In this document: positions 8,688-19,176 of the stretch, piece after piece
Layout: every line of letters begins with the position of its first letter
How positions within the stretch are numbered: the first letter of the stretch is position 1
NCBI RefSeq assembly: GCF_001310955.1
Contig: NZ_BAZX01000002.1
Span: 62,001 to 126,000, forward strand
Direction: 5' to 3'
Origin: Marinifilum fragile JCM 15579
GTDB lineage: Bacteria > Bacteroidota > Bacteroidia > Bacteroidales > Marinifilaceae
DNA: 64,000 bases
Notes under the pieces: model-generated
What the model was told of the DNA's origin: nothing
What the model saw: only the letters and a program-made list of their open reading frames with translations
Databases searched by the model: none
Program-made: the position numbers and the translations under genes

Positions 8688-9629
8688 ATGATGGATACAA
8701 GACGATATGCACTAGGTGTAGATGTAGGAGGAAGTCATATTAGTTGTAAAACTTATGATTTGGTTGAAAGAGTATTGTTGGAAAATTCTTTTTGCAGCAT
8801 TAAGATTGATCATTCGGGGACTAGAGAGGAAATCCTGAATCGTATGGAGGAGCTGCTGAATCCCGTTTTACAGGATATATACATACAGGATTTGGCAGGG
8901 ATCGGTTTTGCTATGCCTGGTCCTTTTGACTATGTGAATGGGATTGCACAGTTTTCTGGTGAGAATGCAAAGTTTATTCATCTCAATCAGGTGAATATCA
9001 GAAAGGAATTAAGCATTAGATTGGAAATTGAAGAAGAAAAGATTCGCTTTATTAATGATGCTACTGCTTTTGCAATCGGAGAATTTTTTAATGGAGAGTT
9101 AAGAAATTCATCAAAGAGTTTAGCAATTACCCTAGGAACAGGCTTTGGATCGGCATTTCTTTCAAATGGAATTCCTGTAATTACAGAAAATACTGTCCCA
9201 AAAGAAGGCTGTTTATGGCATTTGCCATTCGAGAGTGGAATTGCAGATAATTATTTTTCGACCAGAGGTTTGGTAAATCGATTCGAATCCAGTGCACATC
9301 TTAAGGTACAAGGTGTAAAACAGATTGCAGAATTGTATAATAGTCATGCATCGGCCCAGCAAGTGTTTGATGATTTTGGGAAGAAGCTGGCCCAGTTTTT
9401 AACACCGTGGATCAAAAGTTTTGAAGTGGATGCACTGGTGATTGGTGGAAATATTTCTAAGGCATTTTCTTTGTTCCAGGATCCATTGGAGCAAGAATTA
9501 CGAAAGCAGGACATTAAATTAAAAACGGAATCATCTCAACTTCTCGAAGACTCCGCTTTTATTGGTGCAGCAGTACTGTTGGAAGAGGGTTTTTATTCGT
9601 CAATTAAAGATCAATTGAAGTACATGTAA
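8688..9629 (+). CDS. ROK-family sugar kinase
   Basis: Cytoplasmic protein of 313 residues in the ROK family (glucokinase, mannokinase, N-acetylhexosamine kinases). The phosphate-binding motif is LGVDVGGSHISC (about 8-19). The catalytic Asp is in FINDATAFAIGEF, and the second glycine-rich motif is TLGTGFGSAF. The usual Cys-rich zinc motif of ROK proteins (CGxxGCxE) is absent; the corresponding stretch is GCLWHLPFESG. ROK members without the zinc cluster exist, but substrate cannot be read from sequence. It starts 7 bases after the regulator. Next to GH92 mannosidases and a mannose-6-phosphate isomerase, phosphorylation of mannose is the reasonable guess. Confidence 0.85.
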   Translation: MMDTRRYALGVDVGGSHISCKTYDLVERVLLENSFCSIKIDHSGTREEILNRMEELLNPVLQDIYIQDLAGIGFAMPGPFDYVNGIAQFSGENAKFIHLNQVNIRKELSIRLEIEEEKIRFINDATAFAIGEFFNGELRNSSKSLAITLGTGFGSAFLSNGIPVITENTVPKEGCLWHLPFESGIADNYFSTRGLVNRFESSAHLKVQGVKQIAELYNSHASAQQVFDDFGKKLAQFLTPWIKSFEVDALVIGGNISKAFSLFQDPLEQELRKQDIKLKTESSQLLEDSAFIGAAVLLEEGFYSSIKDQLKYM

Positions 9630-9664
9630 GCCTATTCGTTGAAAGAATTAAAAGCTAAAAATTT

Positions 9665-12019
9665 ATGGATATGAGTATATGTTCAAACATATCAACAAAT
9701 AGATGCAAGATTTTCTTATTGACAGGATTGATGTTATTGATTTTATCCTGCGGTAAGCAGATTAATCCAATTGACTATGTAAATCCAAATATTGGAACGG
9801 CACATAGCAGGTGGTTCTTTTATACGCCAGCAGCTTTGCCTTTTGGGATGGCAAAGCCAGCGCCTACCACAAATGGTCATTACGGAAACAAATGGGGCTG
9901 GGAAGCTGTTGGTTACGATGACAGACATGAATCCATAGAAGGATTTGCCAATGTGCATGAGTTTCAGTTGGGAGGAATTGTATTGATGCCAACCAATGGA
10001 AAACTATTTACCACACCAGGAAAATTTGAACAGCCGGATTTAGGTTACCGATCTCGCTTTTTGAAAGAGTCAGAAATTGCAAAGCCAGGCTACTATAAGG
10101 TTGATTTGGCAGATTACGGCATCAAAGCGGAATTAACTTCAACCAAAAGAGTAGCCATTCATCGATATACATATCCTGCCAATAAAAAGGCGAACTTGTT
10201 GTTCGATATTGGAAACCGACAAGGCGAAAGTGGTGCGGTTGTGAATGCAGAAGTAAAAAGGGTGGATGACCATACCGTGGAAGGATGGGTAGAAACTGCC
10301 CCTGAATACGTGAAGAAATACCAAAAAGGATCAACGGTTAGCATGTACTTTGTTGCCAGGTTGAACAAAGCAATGAAAGAGTTTGGAACGTTTCAGGGCG
10401 ATTCAATCTTTCCCAATCAGGATAACATATCAGGAAAGGGAGCGGGATTGTACTTTTCTTTTACTCCGGAAAAGTCTGAAAGTATAGAGGTGCAGGTGGC
10501 CTTGTCCTATACCTCCATTCAAAATGCGTATGAGAATATGAAAGCCGAAAGCTTGCCTTTTGCTGAAGCGAAAAAGCAGGCGAATCGCATCTGGAATACG
10601 GAACTGAATAAAATACAGGTGAAAGGGGATTCCGAGACTGACAAGACTAAATTCTACACCGGCCTGTATCATGCCTTGCTGGGCAGGGGATTGGCGAATG
10701 ATGTGAATGGAGCCTATCCTAAAAATGACGGTAGCATTGGACAGTTACCTATGAAAAGTGATGGAACTCCTCAATTTAGCTTCTACAATACCGATGCTGT
10801 TTGGGGAGCATTTTGGAACCTGACGCAACTGTGGACTTTGGCCTGGCCGGAATACTACAACGATTTTGTTCAAACTCATTTGCAGGTATACAAGGATACT
10901 GGTTGGTTTAGCGATGGCTTGGCCAATAGCAGGTATGTTTCGGGGGTAGGAACCAACTATGTAGGACTCATTATTGCCTCGGCATACAATTGCGGAATCA
11001 GAAATTACGATACCGACTTTGCCCTTCAGGCTGCACTCAACAATGAATTGGGATGGGAAGGCCGACCTCTTGGGGCAGGAAAAATGGATGTGAAAAGTTT
11101 TGTAGAGAATGGCTTGATACCCCATCAGGAAGAGTGGGGTGAGATACCCGAGGCGAGTGCATTTTCAGCATCTCATATACTGGAATACTCCTTCTCGGCT
11201 CATGCTGTTTCTCACTTTGCCAGCCAACTAAACAGAGGCAAGGAGGCAAATCAATTGAAGCAACTGTCTCGTAGCTGGGAAAATATATTCGATTCTTCCA
11301 CAGGTTTCATTCGACCAAAGGATGAAAAGGGGGAATTCATCTCCAATTTTGACCCTATGGAACCCTGGCGGGGATTTCAGGAAGGAAATGCATGGCAATA
11401 CAGCTTCTATGTTCCCCATGAGGCCGGGAAACTTGTGAGCAAGATCGGGAAAGAAAGATTTAATGAGAGGCTTGATTCTATCTTTCTAACATCCCGTAAG
11501 AACGGTTTTGGTGGAGGAAAGGAAATTAATGCCTTTGCAGGAGTAAAAACCATCTACAATCACGGGAACCAACCTAGCTTGCACATTCCGTGGCTATACA
11601 ACTTCTCAGGAGAACCTGAAAAAACACAATACTGGACAAGAACCATTTGCAATGAGTTTTATGGTGCTGACCCCATCCATGGCTATGGATACGGACAGGA
11701 TGAGGATCAGGGACAGCTGGGGGCCTGGTACGTTATGGCTTCCATTGGCTTGTTTGATGTGGCTGGTCTAACGGGAGAGAACCCAGGCATGCAATTGGGG
11801 AGTCCTGCCTTCGATGAAATTAAAATCAAGCTAAATCCTGATTACTATCCTGGCAAATACATTCAGATTAAGGTGAAGAATAACACTCCTGAAAGCTTAT
11901 TGGTGAAATCAGTAAAACTGAATGGGAAAGTATTGGAAAAACCCGAAGTCTCCTTTCAAGACCTAATAAAAGGAGCAAAGCTGGAATTTGAAAAGAAGAA
12001 TAAAAACGAACTGTACTAA
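9665..12019 (+). CDS. GH92 alpha-mannosidase-like lipoprotein
   Basis: Predicted outer-surface or periplasmic lipoprotein of 784 residues (lipobox LLILSCGKQ). GH92 enzymes are calcium-dependent exo-alpha-mannosidases. N-terminal family sequence DYVNPNIGTAHSRWFFYTPAALPFGMAKP and the C-terminal block GQDEDQGQLGAWYVMASIGLFD (about 676-697), which holds the catalytic acidic residues, are present. The mid-protein motif LEYSFSAHAVSHFA lacks the DD seen in the paralogue at 15113 (LEYSYDDWTVSQFA), so specificity may differ. It starts 35 bases after the kinase gene. The start is uncertain: the ATG at 9665 puts the operator-like dyad (9677-9692) inside the first codons, and the signal segment begins only about 15 residues in. 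Confidence 0.85.
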   Translation: MDMSICSNISTNRCKIFLLTGLMLLILSCGKQINPIDYVNPNIGTAHSRWFFYTPAALPFGMAKPAPTTNGHYGNKWGWEAVGYDDRHESIEGFANVHEFQLGGIVLMPTNGKLFTTPGKFEQPDLGYRSRFLKESEIAKPGYYKVDLADYGIKAELTSTKRVAIHRYTYPANKKANLLFDIGNRQGESGAVVNAEVKRVDDHTVEGWVETAPEYVKKYQKGSTVSMYFVARLNKAMKEFGTFQGDSIFPNQDNISGKGAGLYFSFTPEKSESIEVQVALSYTSIQNAYENMKAESLPFAEAKKQANRIWNTELNKIQVKGDSETDKTKFYTGLYHALLGRGLANDVNGAYPKNDGSIGQLPMKSDGTPQFSFYNTDAVWGAFWNLTQLWTLAWPEYYNDFVQTHLQVYKDTGWFSDGLANSRYVSGVGTNYVGLIIASAYNCGIRNYDTDFALQAALNNELGWEGRPLGAGKMDVKSFVENGLIPHQEEWGEIPEASAFSASHILEYSFSAHAVSHFASQLNRGKEANQLKQLSRSWENIFDSSTGFIRPKDEKGEFISNFDPMEPWRGFQEGNAWQYSFYVPHEAGKLVSKIGKERFNERLDSIFLTSRKNGFGGGKEINAFAGVKTIYNHGNQPSLHIPWLYNFSGEPEKTQYWTRTICNEFYGADPIHGYGYGQDEDQGQLGAWYVMASIGLFDVAGLTGENPGMQLGSPAFDEIKIKLNPDYYPGKYIQIKVKNNTPESLLVKSVKLNGKVLEKPEVSFQDLIKGAKLEFEKKNKNELY
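9677..9692. promoter_or_regulatory. Second copy of the GntR-type operator dyad
   Basis: ATATGTTCAAACATAT: seven-base arms ATATGTT/AACATAT around CA. Fourteen bases are identical to the site at 7931-7944. It overlaps the start of the first GH92 gene, which suggests either a promoter in the kinase 3' end or a roadblock site. Confidence 0.55.
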
Positions 12020-12030
12020 ATGAGATACGA

Positions 12031-13323
12031 ATGAGAAAGTTAATGATTGTTCTTGCTGCAGTAAGCCTTTTGGTAAGCTGTAAGCCTGGCTCAGAGAAAA
12101 ATGAGAAATTGAAGAAGTCAGTGATGGAAAATACTGATTTTAAGTTTGTGAAGCAGAAAGCTCTCGAGGTTGTGAAAACAGGCTTTAATGCTGGGGATGG
12201 CTATGGCGAAGTTTGGATTCGCGACTATGCAACCTTTATTGAACTGTCGGCAGAGGTATATCCAAAAGAGATTCTTAAGGAGAACTTACGAGTTTTCTTC
12301 CGCCTTCAGGGCAGCGATGGGAATATAATTGATGGCTTCATTCCCAAAGAAAAAGCCGTAAATGTTGAGGGGGGATACACATACATCTACAACGATTTGG
12401 AACCAACTTACTGTGGTCACAAGAATACGGTGGAAACCGATCATGAGGCATCACTGGTGCAGGCGGTTTACAAGTACATTCAGAAAACGGGCGACAAAGA
12501 CTTTCTTCAGGAGAAGATTGGAGAGAAAAGCGTTCTTGACAGAATGGAGTGGTCCCTGGAATTTCTTTTACATTACCGTTGGAGCAAGGAGCATGGAATG
12601 ATTTGGGGAGCTACTACCTCTGATTGGGGCGATGTGCAGCATTGTCACCCTTGGGGCGTGTATATCACCGAGGATACCAAGTATTGTCTTGATATCTACG
12701 ACAATGCCATGTTTTTGATTGCCATCTCTGATCTTATGGAATTGGATGCATCCAAAAAGCAGAAGTGGCAAACGATTCATGATAAGCTGGCTAAAAATAC
12801 AATGAAATACCTGTGGGACAATCAAAATCAGAAGTTCATTCCTCATGTCTATTTGGATGGTTCGCCTTTCCCAGAAGACTTTAATGAGAATGAGATCTTC
12901 TATCACGGGGGAACAGCCGTAGCCATTGAAGCAGGCTTGCTAAACAAAGAGCAAATCAAAGTTTCCCTGGATAAAATGATTGCCAATGTGAAAGCTTCTG
13001 GTGCCGGATCTATAGGGCTGACCATGTATCCTCCTTATCCGGAAGGATTTTTCGAAAACAAGGGCATGTACCCATATGGCTATCAGAATGGGGGAGACTG
13101 GACCTGGTTCGGAGGCAGAATGATTCAGCAATTGGTGAAATACGGATTTGTAGAGGAAGCCTACGAGCAATTGATTCCCATGACAAAGCGCGTGGTGGTG
13201 AATGATGGCTTTTATGAGTGGTACACCGAAAAGAATGAGCCAAAAGGCTCGGGCACCTTCCGTGGTTCGGCAGGGGTGTTGTACAAGGCGATTGAAATGT
13301 TGGAAGATGCAGTTGAAAAATAA
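12031..13323 (+). CDS. Six-hairpin (alpha/alpha)6 glycosidase-like lipoprotein
   Basis: Lipoprotein of 430 residues (lipobox SLLVSCKPG). The remainder has features of (alpha/alpha)6-barrel glycosidases related to the amylo-1,6-glucosidase/GH63-type superfamily: [12 protein letters not shown] (about 56-67), [12 protein letters not shown] (about 191-202), [19 protein letters not shown] (about 350-368) and the C-terminal [31 protein letters not shown]. Acidic residues in IRDY, TSDWGD and GGDW are candidates for catalysis. I cannot assign a CAZy family. It lies 11 bases after the GH92 gene and 1 base before the isomerase gene, so it belongs to the same transcript and probably acts on the same mannose-containing glycan. 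Confidence 0.8.
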   Translation: MRKLMIVLAAVSLLVSCKPGSEKNEKLKKSVMENTDFKFVKQKALEVVKTGFNAGDGYGEVWIRDYATFIELSAEVYPKEILKENLRVFFRLQGSDGNIIDGFIPKEKAVNVEGGYTYIYNDLEPTYCGHKNTVETDHEASLVQAVYKYIQKTGDKDFLQEKIGEKSVLDRMEWSLEFLLHYRWSKEHGMIWGATTSDWGDVQHCHPWGVYITEDTKYCLDIYDNAMFLIAISDLMELDASKKQKWQTIHDKLAKNTMKYLWDNQNQKFIPHVYLDGSPFPEDFNENEIFYHGGTAVAIEAGLLNKEQIKVSLDKMIANVKASGAGSIGLTMYPPYPEGFFENKGMYPYGYQNGGDWTWFGGRMIQQLVKYGFVEEAYEQLIPMTKRVVVNDGFYEWYTEKNEPKGSGTFRGSAGVLYKAIEMLEDAVEK

Positions 13324-13324
13324 A

Positions 13325-15094
13325 ATGGAGATGGAGAACAAAAGAAAGTCAGATCAGTATTTGCTACCCCTTAAACAAAGTGAATCGGTAGTTGGGAAAT
13401 ACGATCTTTATCCTTCCTTGCAAATGGAAGAGGGGAAGGTTTTTGTGGGGGTGGAGACATTGGCACAAGAGCTAAGCAATGAGAAAACCATTATCATTGA
13501 TGGATATGTGGGTGTATTCTTCGAGCAGATAAAGGAGAAGCTGAATGATCAGTTCCTAAACCTGGGAAAGAAAGTGAATTGGGTGCATATTGATGAGGCT
13601 CTAAAGGCTGAAGCCGATATTGATACCATGATAGAGCCTTTTCTGGGGGGAGACGATCCGATATTTGGAACCAAGGCGACCATTGATCTTGCCGACTTCT
13701 TCGATCAGCAGAAACTGGAGAACCTGCAGCAAGACTCCACCGCTGACCTGAATATCATCTACGGTTCGGGAGCCGCCCTGGCCAATTGGGAAGGCAAATT
13801 GGTCTACATCGACCTGCCAAAGAATGAGCTGCAATTTAGAGCTCGCGCACAAAGTATTACCAATTTGGGGGCAAGCAAAGCCCAGGAGAGCAAACCCATG
13901 TACAAGCGCTTCTACTTTGTCGATTGGATCGTTCTGAACAAGCACAAGCAGGCGCTTCTGCCTAAGCTTGACATTGTAATCGATGAACAGCGCATCGATG
14001 AGGTGACCTGGATGAGGGGAGATGATTTGAGACATGGCCTAAGCGAGATGGCCAATAACATTTTCCGTGTTCGTCCGTGGTTCGAGCCTGGGGCCTGGGG
14101 AGGCCAGTGGGTGATGGATAAGATTGACGGGCTGAACAAGGACGTGGTGAATTATGCCTGGTCTTTCGAGTTGATTGTACCTGAAAATGGCTTGTTGTTC
14201 GAAAGCAGTGGAAAGCTTCTGGAGGTTTCCTTTGACTGTATCATGTTTCAGGAAACGGAGGCAGTCATGGGAAAACATTCACAGCAATATGGCTTTGAGT
14301 TTCCCATTCGTTTCGACTTCCTGGATACATTCGATGGGGGAAACCTATCCATCCAATGTCATCCACAAACAGAATATATTAACAAGCATTTTGGCGAGAG
14401 TTTCACTCAAGAGGAGACCTACTACATTCTGGATGCAGGAAAGGATGCCAAATGCTATTTGGGCTTTCAGGAAGAGATTGATCCGAAGGCATTCGAAAGC
14501 GATTTGCAATACAGCTATCAGAACAAAAAGGAGATTGATATCACCAAACATGTGCAGGTTCACGATTCTAACAAGCATGACCTGTTCCTGATTCCTCCTG
14601 GAACCATTCACGGGTCGGGGATTGATAACCTGGTTCTTGAAATCAGTACCACTCCCTATATCTTTACCTTTAAGATGTACGATTGGTTGCGAGTAGATTT
14701 CGATGGGAAACCCCGTCCGATTAATGTTGAGCGTGGCATGGAAAACCTCTGCTTCGACAGAAAAGGGCAGTATGTGAAAGACAAATTGATCTCCCATCCT
14801 TACTTGTTGAACGAAGGAGCAGACTGGAAACACTATCACCTGCCGACTCATGAAAAACATACCTACGATGTTCATCGTTATCATTTGAACACTGAAGTGG
14901 ATATCGAAACGGAGAACAGATGCAATGTCCTTTCGTTGGTGGAAGGGGAAAGTATTATTGTTGAGACACAGAACGGAATGCGACAGCGCTTTAATTATGC
15001 CGAAACCTTCGTGATCCCTGCTGCTGCAGGATCCTATAAAATCATTAATGAATCGGAAGGTGAAATAATGGTGGTGAAAGCATTCATGAAATAA
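13325..15094 (+). CDS. manA: Long-form class I mannose-6-phosphate isomerase
   Basis: Cytoplasmic enzyme (589 residues) expected to interconvert mannose-6-phosphate and fructose-6-phosphate. The C-terminal half is a zinc cupin: [16 protein letters not shown] (Gln and His ligands, about 340-355), [10 protein letters not shown] (Glu, about 363) and [11 protein letters not shown] (His, about 424-431). The N-terminal ~240 residues are extra compared with E. coli ManA. They resemble a P-loop kinase fold ([38 protein letters not shown]) but have no GxxxxGK[ST] motif. The ATG at 13325 follows the previous stop by one base; a longer frame from 13202 would overlap that gene by 120 bases with unrelated sequence. 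It channels released mannose into glycolysis. Confidence 0.88.
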   Translation: MEMENKRKSDQYLLPLKQSESVVGKYDLYPSLQMEEGKVFVGVETLAQELSNEKTIIIDGYVGVFFEQIKEKLNDQFLNLGKKVNWVHIDEALKAEADIDTMIEPFLGGDDPIFGTKATIDLADFFDQQKLENLQQDSTADLNIIYGSGAALANWEGKLVYIDLPKNELQFRARAQSITNLGASKAQESKPMYKRFYFVDWIVLNKHKQALLPKLDIVIDEQRIDEVTWMRGDDLRHGLSEMANNIFRVRPWFEPGAWGGQWVMDKIDGLNKDVVNYAWSFELIVPENGLLFESSGKLLEVSFDCIMFQETEAVMGKHSQQYGFEFPIRFDFLDTFDGGNLSIQCHPQTEYINKHFGESFTQEETYYILDAGKDAKCYLGFQEEIDPKAFESDLQYSYQNKKEIDITKHVQVHDSNKHDLFLIPPGTIHGSGIDNLVLEISTTPYIFTFKMYDWLRVDFDGKPRPINVERGMENLCFDRKGQYVKDKLISHPYLLNEGADWKHYHLPTHEKHTYDVHRYHLNTEVDIETENRCNVLSLVEGESIIVETQNGMRQRFNYAETFVIPAAAGSYKIINESEGEIMVVKAFMK

Positions 15095-15112
15095 GCATTA
15101 AGTATTAGACGT

Positions 15113-18100
15113 ATGAAGAAAATAGCCTTTTTTACCCTACTCGCAAGTTTGTTTATTAGTGCCTGTACCCAGGACAAACAGATTCTTTGGCAATTGGGAG
15201 AAAACGACAATTCCGGTGCTGAATTTGCCTTGGCTCCCGGCGGATACAAGGACTATATCGCCAATGATTTTGGTTGGGAAGACAAGTACTATCTGATTGG
15301 AAAATCTGATGAAAAAAAGGAATGGCCATACATCATCCCAGGCATTAGCGATACCTGGGGTGGCACTTGGGGAACAGCCGGGTGGAGGTCCAGTACCCTG
15401 AACATCCTATTTGGAATTGAAAACCTTCCTAAGCGAGGGGGTTGGAAACTGACAGTAGATCTTCTGGATTGCAATTCGAAAGACTTGCCCCTTTTCAAGG
15501 TCACCGTAAACGGTACATCGTGGAAATACAGCATCCCGGAAATCAGCAAGAACTCTTCCATTTATACCTTGCCGGAAAATCCTTCGGAATACCTGATTGA
15601 GATACCTCTGCCTGCCGACCTTATCCGCAAAGGGGGGAACCAGATCAGCATGACGACCCTGCAGGATCATGGTTGAAGTTCGACCAGATTAAGCTGGAAG
15701 CTCCCGGGGATGCTACCTTGATAACGGATGACAAAGTGCATCTAAGAAGTGTGAAGGCAGCTGAGTATGAGTTAGACATCGATGGAAAATCGTTCCAGCC
15801 CTTGCTGGTAGATGTGGAGCATCTGCAGGCAAAGCCCAAACTGACCGTTATCCTTGATAATAAAGACATCTTTTCAGAGACTGTTGAACAGGGAAGGTAC
15901 GAATTTGAAGCGCCCATGCCTGCTGTGAAATCTCGCAAAGAGAGCAGCTACGAGATATGGGCCGATGGCGTTAAAATTCAGGAAGGGGAAGTGATACGTT
16001 CCGCCCTAAAGAAAAGAACACCAGCTGAATATGTAGATTCGAGAATGGGAAGCGGTCACTCCCGCTGGATGATTGCTCCCGGACCATGGATGCCATTTAG
16101 TATGGTGAAACTGAGTCCCGACAATCAGAATCCAAGCTGGCAGGCGGGCTACGACCCCAACTTCGAATCAATAGGATGTTTTAGTCATATCCACGAATGG
16201 ACCATGGCAGGATTGGGAATCATGCCGACCAACGGCTCTTTGCAAATCAAGGTGGGCGACGAGAAAGACCCGGACAGCGGCTATCGTTCGAGAATTGACA
16301 AGGCAACTGAAACTTCGCGCATAGGCTACTACAGTGTCGATTTGACCGATTACAACATTCAGGCGGAGCTGACAGCGTCTACACGATGTGGCTTTCAGCG
16401 ATACACCTTTCCTGATTCCGATGATGCAAGAATCTTAATTGACCTGCAGATCCCTTGTGAATACACCTATCAGAACAAGGAGATAGAGCTGAAGCAGGTG
16501 AGCGATTACCGTATTGAAGGCTTTAGCCACCAGTTAACGGAGAATACCTGGGCCGGAGGCATCGATCAGGAATACACCATTTACTATGTGATTGAGTTCG
16601 ATCAGCCATTGGCAAGATGGGAACATGGATAAACGATGAAATTAGCGATGCAAAAGCCATTCATGCAAAGATGTTAAGGATGCCGGTTGTTATGTGGAGT
16701 TTAGCACCAAGGAAAGCAATCAGGTGCAAGTGCGTACGGGGATTTCCTATGTGAGCATTGACAATGCCGCTGAGAATTTAAAGACCGAGGTTTCCAATCC
16801 TTTCGGTTGGGATTTCGATTCCCTAAGAGCCCATCATGTGTCTGAGTGGAATAAATTGCTTGGGCGAATCAATATATCGAGCAACGACCAGCGCGAGAAG
16901 ATGCGTTTTTACAACAACATGTATCGCTCATTGTGCAGTCGTAATATTTTCAGCGATGTAAACGGAGAGTGGCGAGATGCAGGCGAAAAGGTACGAAAGA
17001 TGGAGGATCCTTCTTCTCCGGCCCTGGGTTGCGATGCATTTTGGAACACCTTCTGGAACCTGAATCAGTTCTGGAACCTGGTCACTCCCGAGTGGACCAA
17101 TCGTTGGGTAAAATCGCAACTGGCCATGTACGACTCCAACGGATGGCTGGCAAAAGGTCCTGCCGGAATGGAATATGTTCCCGTAATGGTGGCAGAGCAC
17201 GAAATTCCTTTGATTGTTGGTGCCTACCAAATGGGAATTCGCGATTACGATGTGGAAAAAGCCTACGAGGCGGTTCGCAAGATGCAAACAACTCCTGCCC
17301 AAAAAGTGGGTGGTGGATTTGCCGGTAACCGTGACCTGGTGAGCTATCTGAAATATGGCTACGTGCCCTACGACAAGGGACGTTTTTCCAATTCACTGGA
17401 ATACTCCTACGACGACTGGACGGTCTCACAGTTTGCCAAGGCCTTGGGCAAGAAGGCAGACTACAAGATGTTCCTGTCGCGAGGCTATTACTGGAAGAAC
17501 ATCATAGATCCAGACATGGGCTTTGCGCGAATGAAAGATTCAAAAGGCAAATGGTTGCCCGATTTCGATCCTTACAAATCAGGAGCCAACCACCACTATG
17601 TGGAAGGAAACTCATGGCAGCTAAGCTTTTTCGTTCCCCAGGATGTTCCCGCTTTGGCAAAAGCCATTGGCAAGGATCGATTTGTGGAGCGATTGGATTG
17701 GGGATTTGGCGAAAGCTATAAAACCAGGTTCAACGGAATGAACGACCTCTATTGGAACTATCCCGTTGTACAGGGAAATCAGCAATCCATGCATTTTGCC
17801 TTTCTTTTTAACTGGGTGCAAAAACCTTGGCTAACCCAGAAGTGGAGCAGGGCCATCATCGATCGCTATTACGGTTACGGCGTTGCCAATGCCTACCTGG
17901 GCGATGAGGACCAGGGACAGATGAGCGCCTGGTTCATCATGGCATCCCTTGGCCTGTTCCAGACCGATGGGGGCTGTTGCGTTGATCCGGTATATGAAAT
18001 TGCCAGTCCGCTCTACAAGAAGGTGGAAATTGATTTGGGCAAACAGTTTGGCAGGGGAGAAAAGTTCGTGATTGAAGCCAAGAACGCCTCCCGCCTGAAC

Positions 18101-18238
18101 AAATATGTGCAGTCGGCAAAACTCAATGGCAAGCGCCTGCAGGACTTTAAATTTCCTGCCAGAGAATTACTCAAAGGAGGAAAGCTAGAGCTTGAAATGG
18201 GCCCTGAACCAAATAAGAAGTGGGGGATTGTGGAGTAA
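15113..18238 (+). pseudogene. CBM-like/GH92 alpha-mannosidase fusion lipoprotein, three frame breaks
   Basis: Joined product of about 1,040 residues. A lipoprotein signal (LFISACTQD) is followed by a domain resembling the carbohydrate-binding module of polysaccharide lyase family 4 (WQLGENDNSGAEFAL ... WRSSTLNILFGIENLP, about 25-200), then a complete GH92 module (YVDSRMGSGHSRWMIAPGPWMPFSMVKLSPD to GDEDQGQMSAWFIMASLGLFQTDG). The frame changes at about 15664, 16620 and 16671. Adding one G at each point gives continuous family sequence (GSWLKFDQ; RWGTWINDE; AKDVKDAGCYVEF). All three shifts are in the same direction, so the final frame equals the first. No other decay is seen, so sequencing error is likelier than a true pseudogene. 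It is the last gene of the mannoside locus. Confidence 0.8.
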
Positions 18239-18270
18239 CCCGCAGCCTAAACCAATTTATAAATACAGCA

Positions 18271-18300
18271 ACGCCCCATCGAAAGAGTGGGGCGTTTTTT
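18271..18300 (+). terminator. Terminator after the mannoside locus
   Basis: ACGCCCCAtcgaaagagTGGGGCGT hairpin followed by six T residues. It ends the transcript that begins with the GntR gene. Confidence 0.85.
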
Positions 18301-18374
18301 GAATTTTACTGTCGGAAATTAAGTTTTGAAAAATTGGGAATACCAAGTAGTATCCCCAATGCAATTATTTAGAC

Positions 18375-18878
18375 TTATTTTTTTAGTGCTACCAAATGAT
18401 TTTTCCAACTGTCTGGGATATTATTTATATCCATAACGTGAAGTTGATTCTTTTGAATATTGGCAGTTGGTGATTTTGAAAGCGTTTCGTTTAAAAATTC
18501 GGTTTTTAATTTATACATAGCTCCTGTTGCAGGATCAACAATTAATAAGCCAATAACACCGCCAAATAAAATATTTCCCCAATACCATCCATCTACCTTA
18601 AAATGAATGGGTACAGTTTTAGTCTCATATCCTTCCTTCTCAAATTTCACATGATATAGAGCTCTTTTAAAAAATTTAGCACTAGCTTTTAGTTTCACTG
18701 TAGCAGGAGTATTTCCACTATAAACCTGAACTCCATTAGCATCTGTTATTATAATCTTAGCTTCAGATGGGGAGCTATTAATAGAAATTGGGTAACTACT
18801 TTTACTTACAATTGAAGCACAACTAGACATTAATAAAGCAAGTCCAGTTAAACACGAAATCAGTAAAGTTTTTTTCAT
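18375..18878 (-). CDS. PEGA-like lipoprotein of unknown role
   Basis: Lipoprotein of 167 residues (signal MKKTLLISCLTGLALLMSS followed by Cys). The region about 30-90 has PEGA-type features: SINSSPSEAKIIITDANGVQVYSGNTPATVKLKAS, then YHVKFEKEGYETKTVPIHF. A short hydrophobic glycine-rich segment (GWYWGNILFGGVIGLLIVDP, about 96-115) follows and may dip into the membrane. PEGA domains are linked to surface or S-layer-type proteins. It is transcribed alone, convergent with the mannoside locus. No enzymatic motif is visible. Confidence 0.75.
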   Translation of the reverse strand: MKKTLLISCLTGLALLMSSCASIVSKSSYPISINSSPSEAKIIITDANGVQVYSGNTPATVKLKASAKFFKRALYHVKFEKEGYETKTVPIHFKVDGWYWGNILFGGVIGLLIVDPATGAMYKLKTEFLNETLSKSPTANIQKNQLHVMDINNIPDSWKNHLVALKK

Positions 18879-19121
18879 TTTAATTGATTTAAATTAGTTT
18901 TTAGGATTTTAATGCTTATTCAAGCTACTAATTTTCAGTCAATATTCATAAATTAATTATAAAGAATGATGAGAGTGTTTTATCAATGAAACTACTGTTG
19001 ACAATCACAGAAATCATACTAAGTAAGCTGAGTAAATATTGCCTAAGGGATCATCAATAAGGCTGTAAGGGTTGGGATTATTCGTTAGTAAGTATTTGAG
19101 AGTATTTTGAGTAATATTCAC

Positions 19122-19153
19122 AAAAAAATCCCCATCCGGTAGGATGAGGATTC
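19122..19153 (-). terminator. Terminator of the Na/Pi cotransporter gene
   Basis: On the minus strand: AATCCTCATCC-TACC-GGATGGGGATT followed by a seven-T run. It lies 24 bases past the stop codon. Confidence 0.85.
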
Positions 19154-19176
19154 TCGATATCTAAAGAAGTAAAAAT

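Noticed and set aside
14345..14884. Long open frame (about 180 codons) on the minus strand inside the isomerase gene, and similar ones at 13601-14035, 16928-17302 and 17082-17429
   Set aside because: They lie wholly opposite strongly conserved coding sequence in the higher-G+C sugar locus, have no family resemblance or promoter, and reflect reduced stop codon frequency.
15113..18238. Three adjacent open frames considered as three separate genes
   Set aside because: The pieces are consecutive parts of one CBM-like/GH92 protein and join exactly when one G is added at each break.
7952..18238. Considered as a classical polysaccharide utilisation locus
   Set aside because: No SusC/SusD pair, TonB-dependent receptor or sensor/sigma factor is present, so it is a small enzyme locus only.
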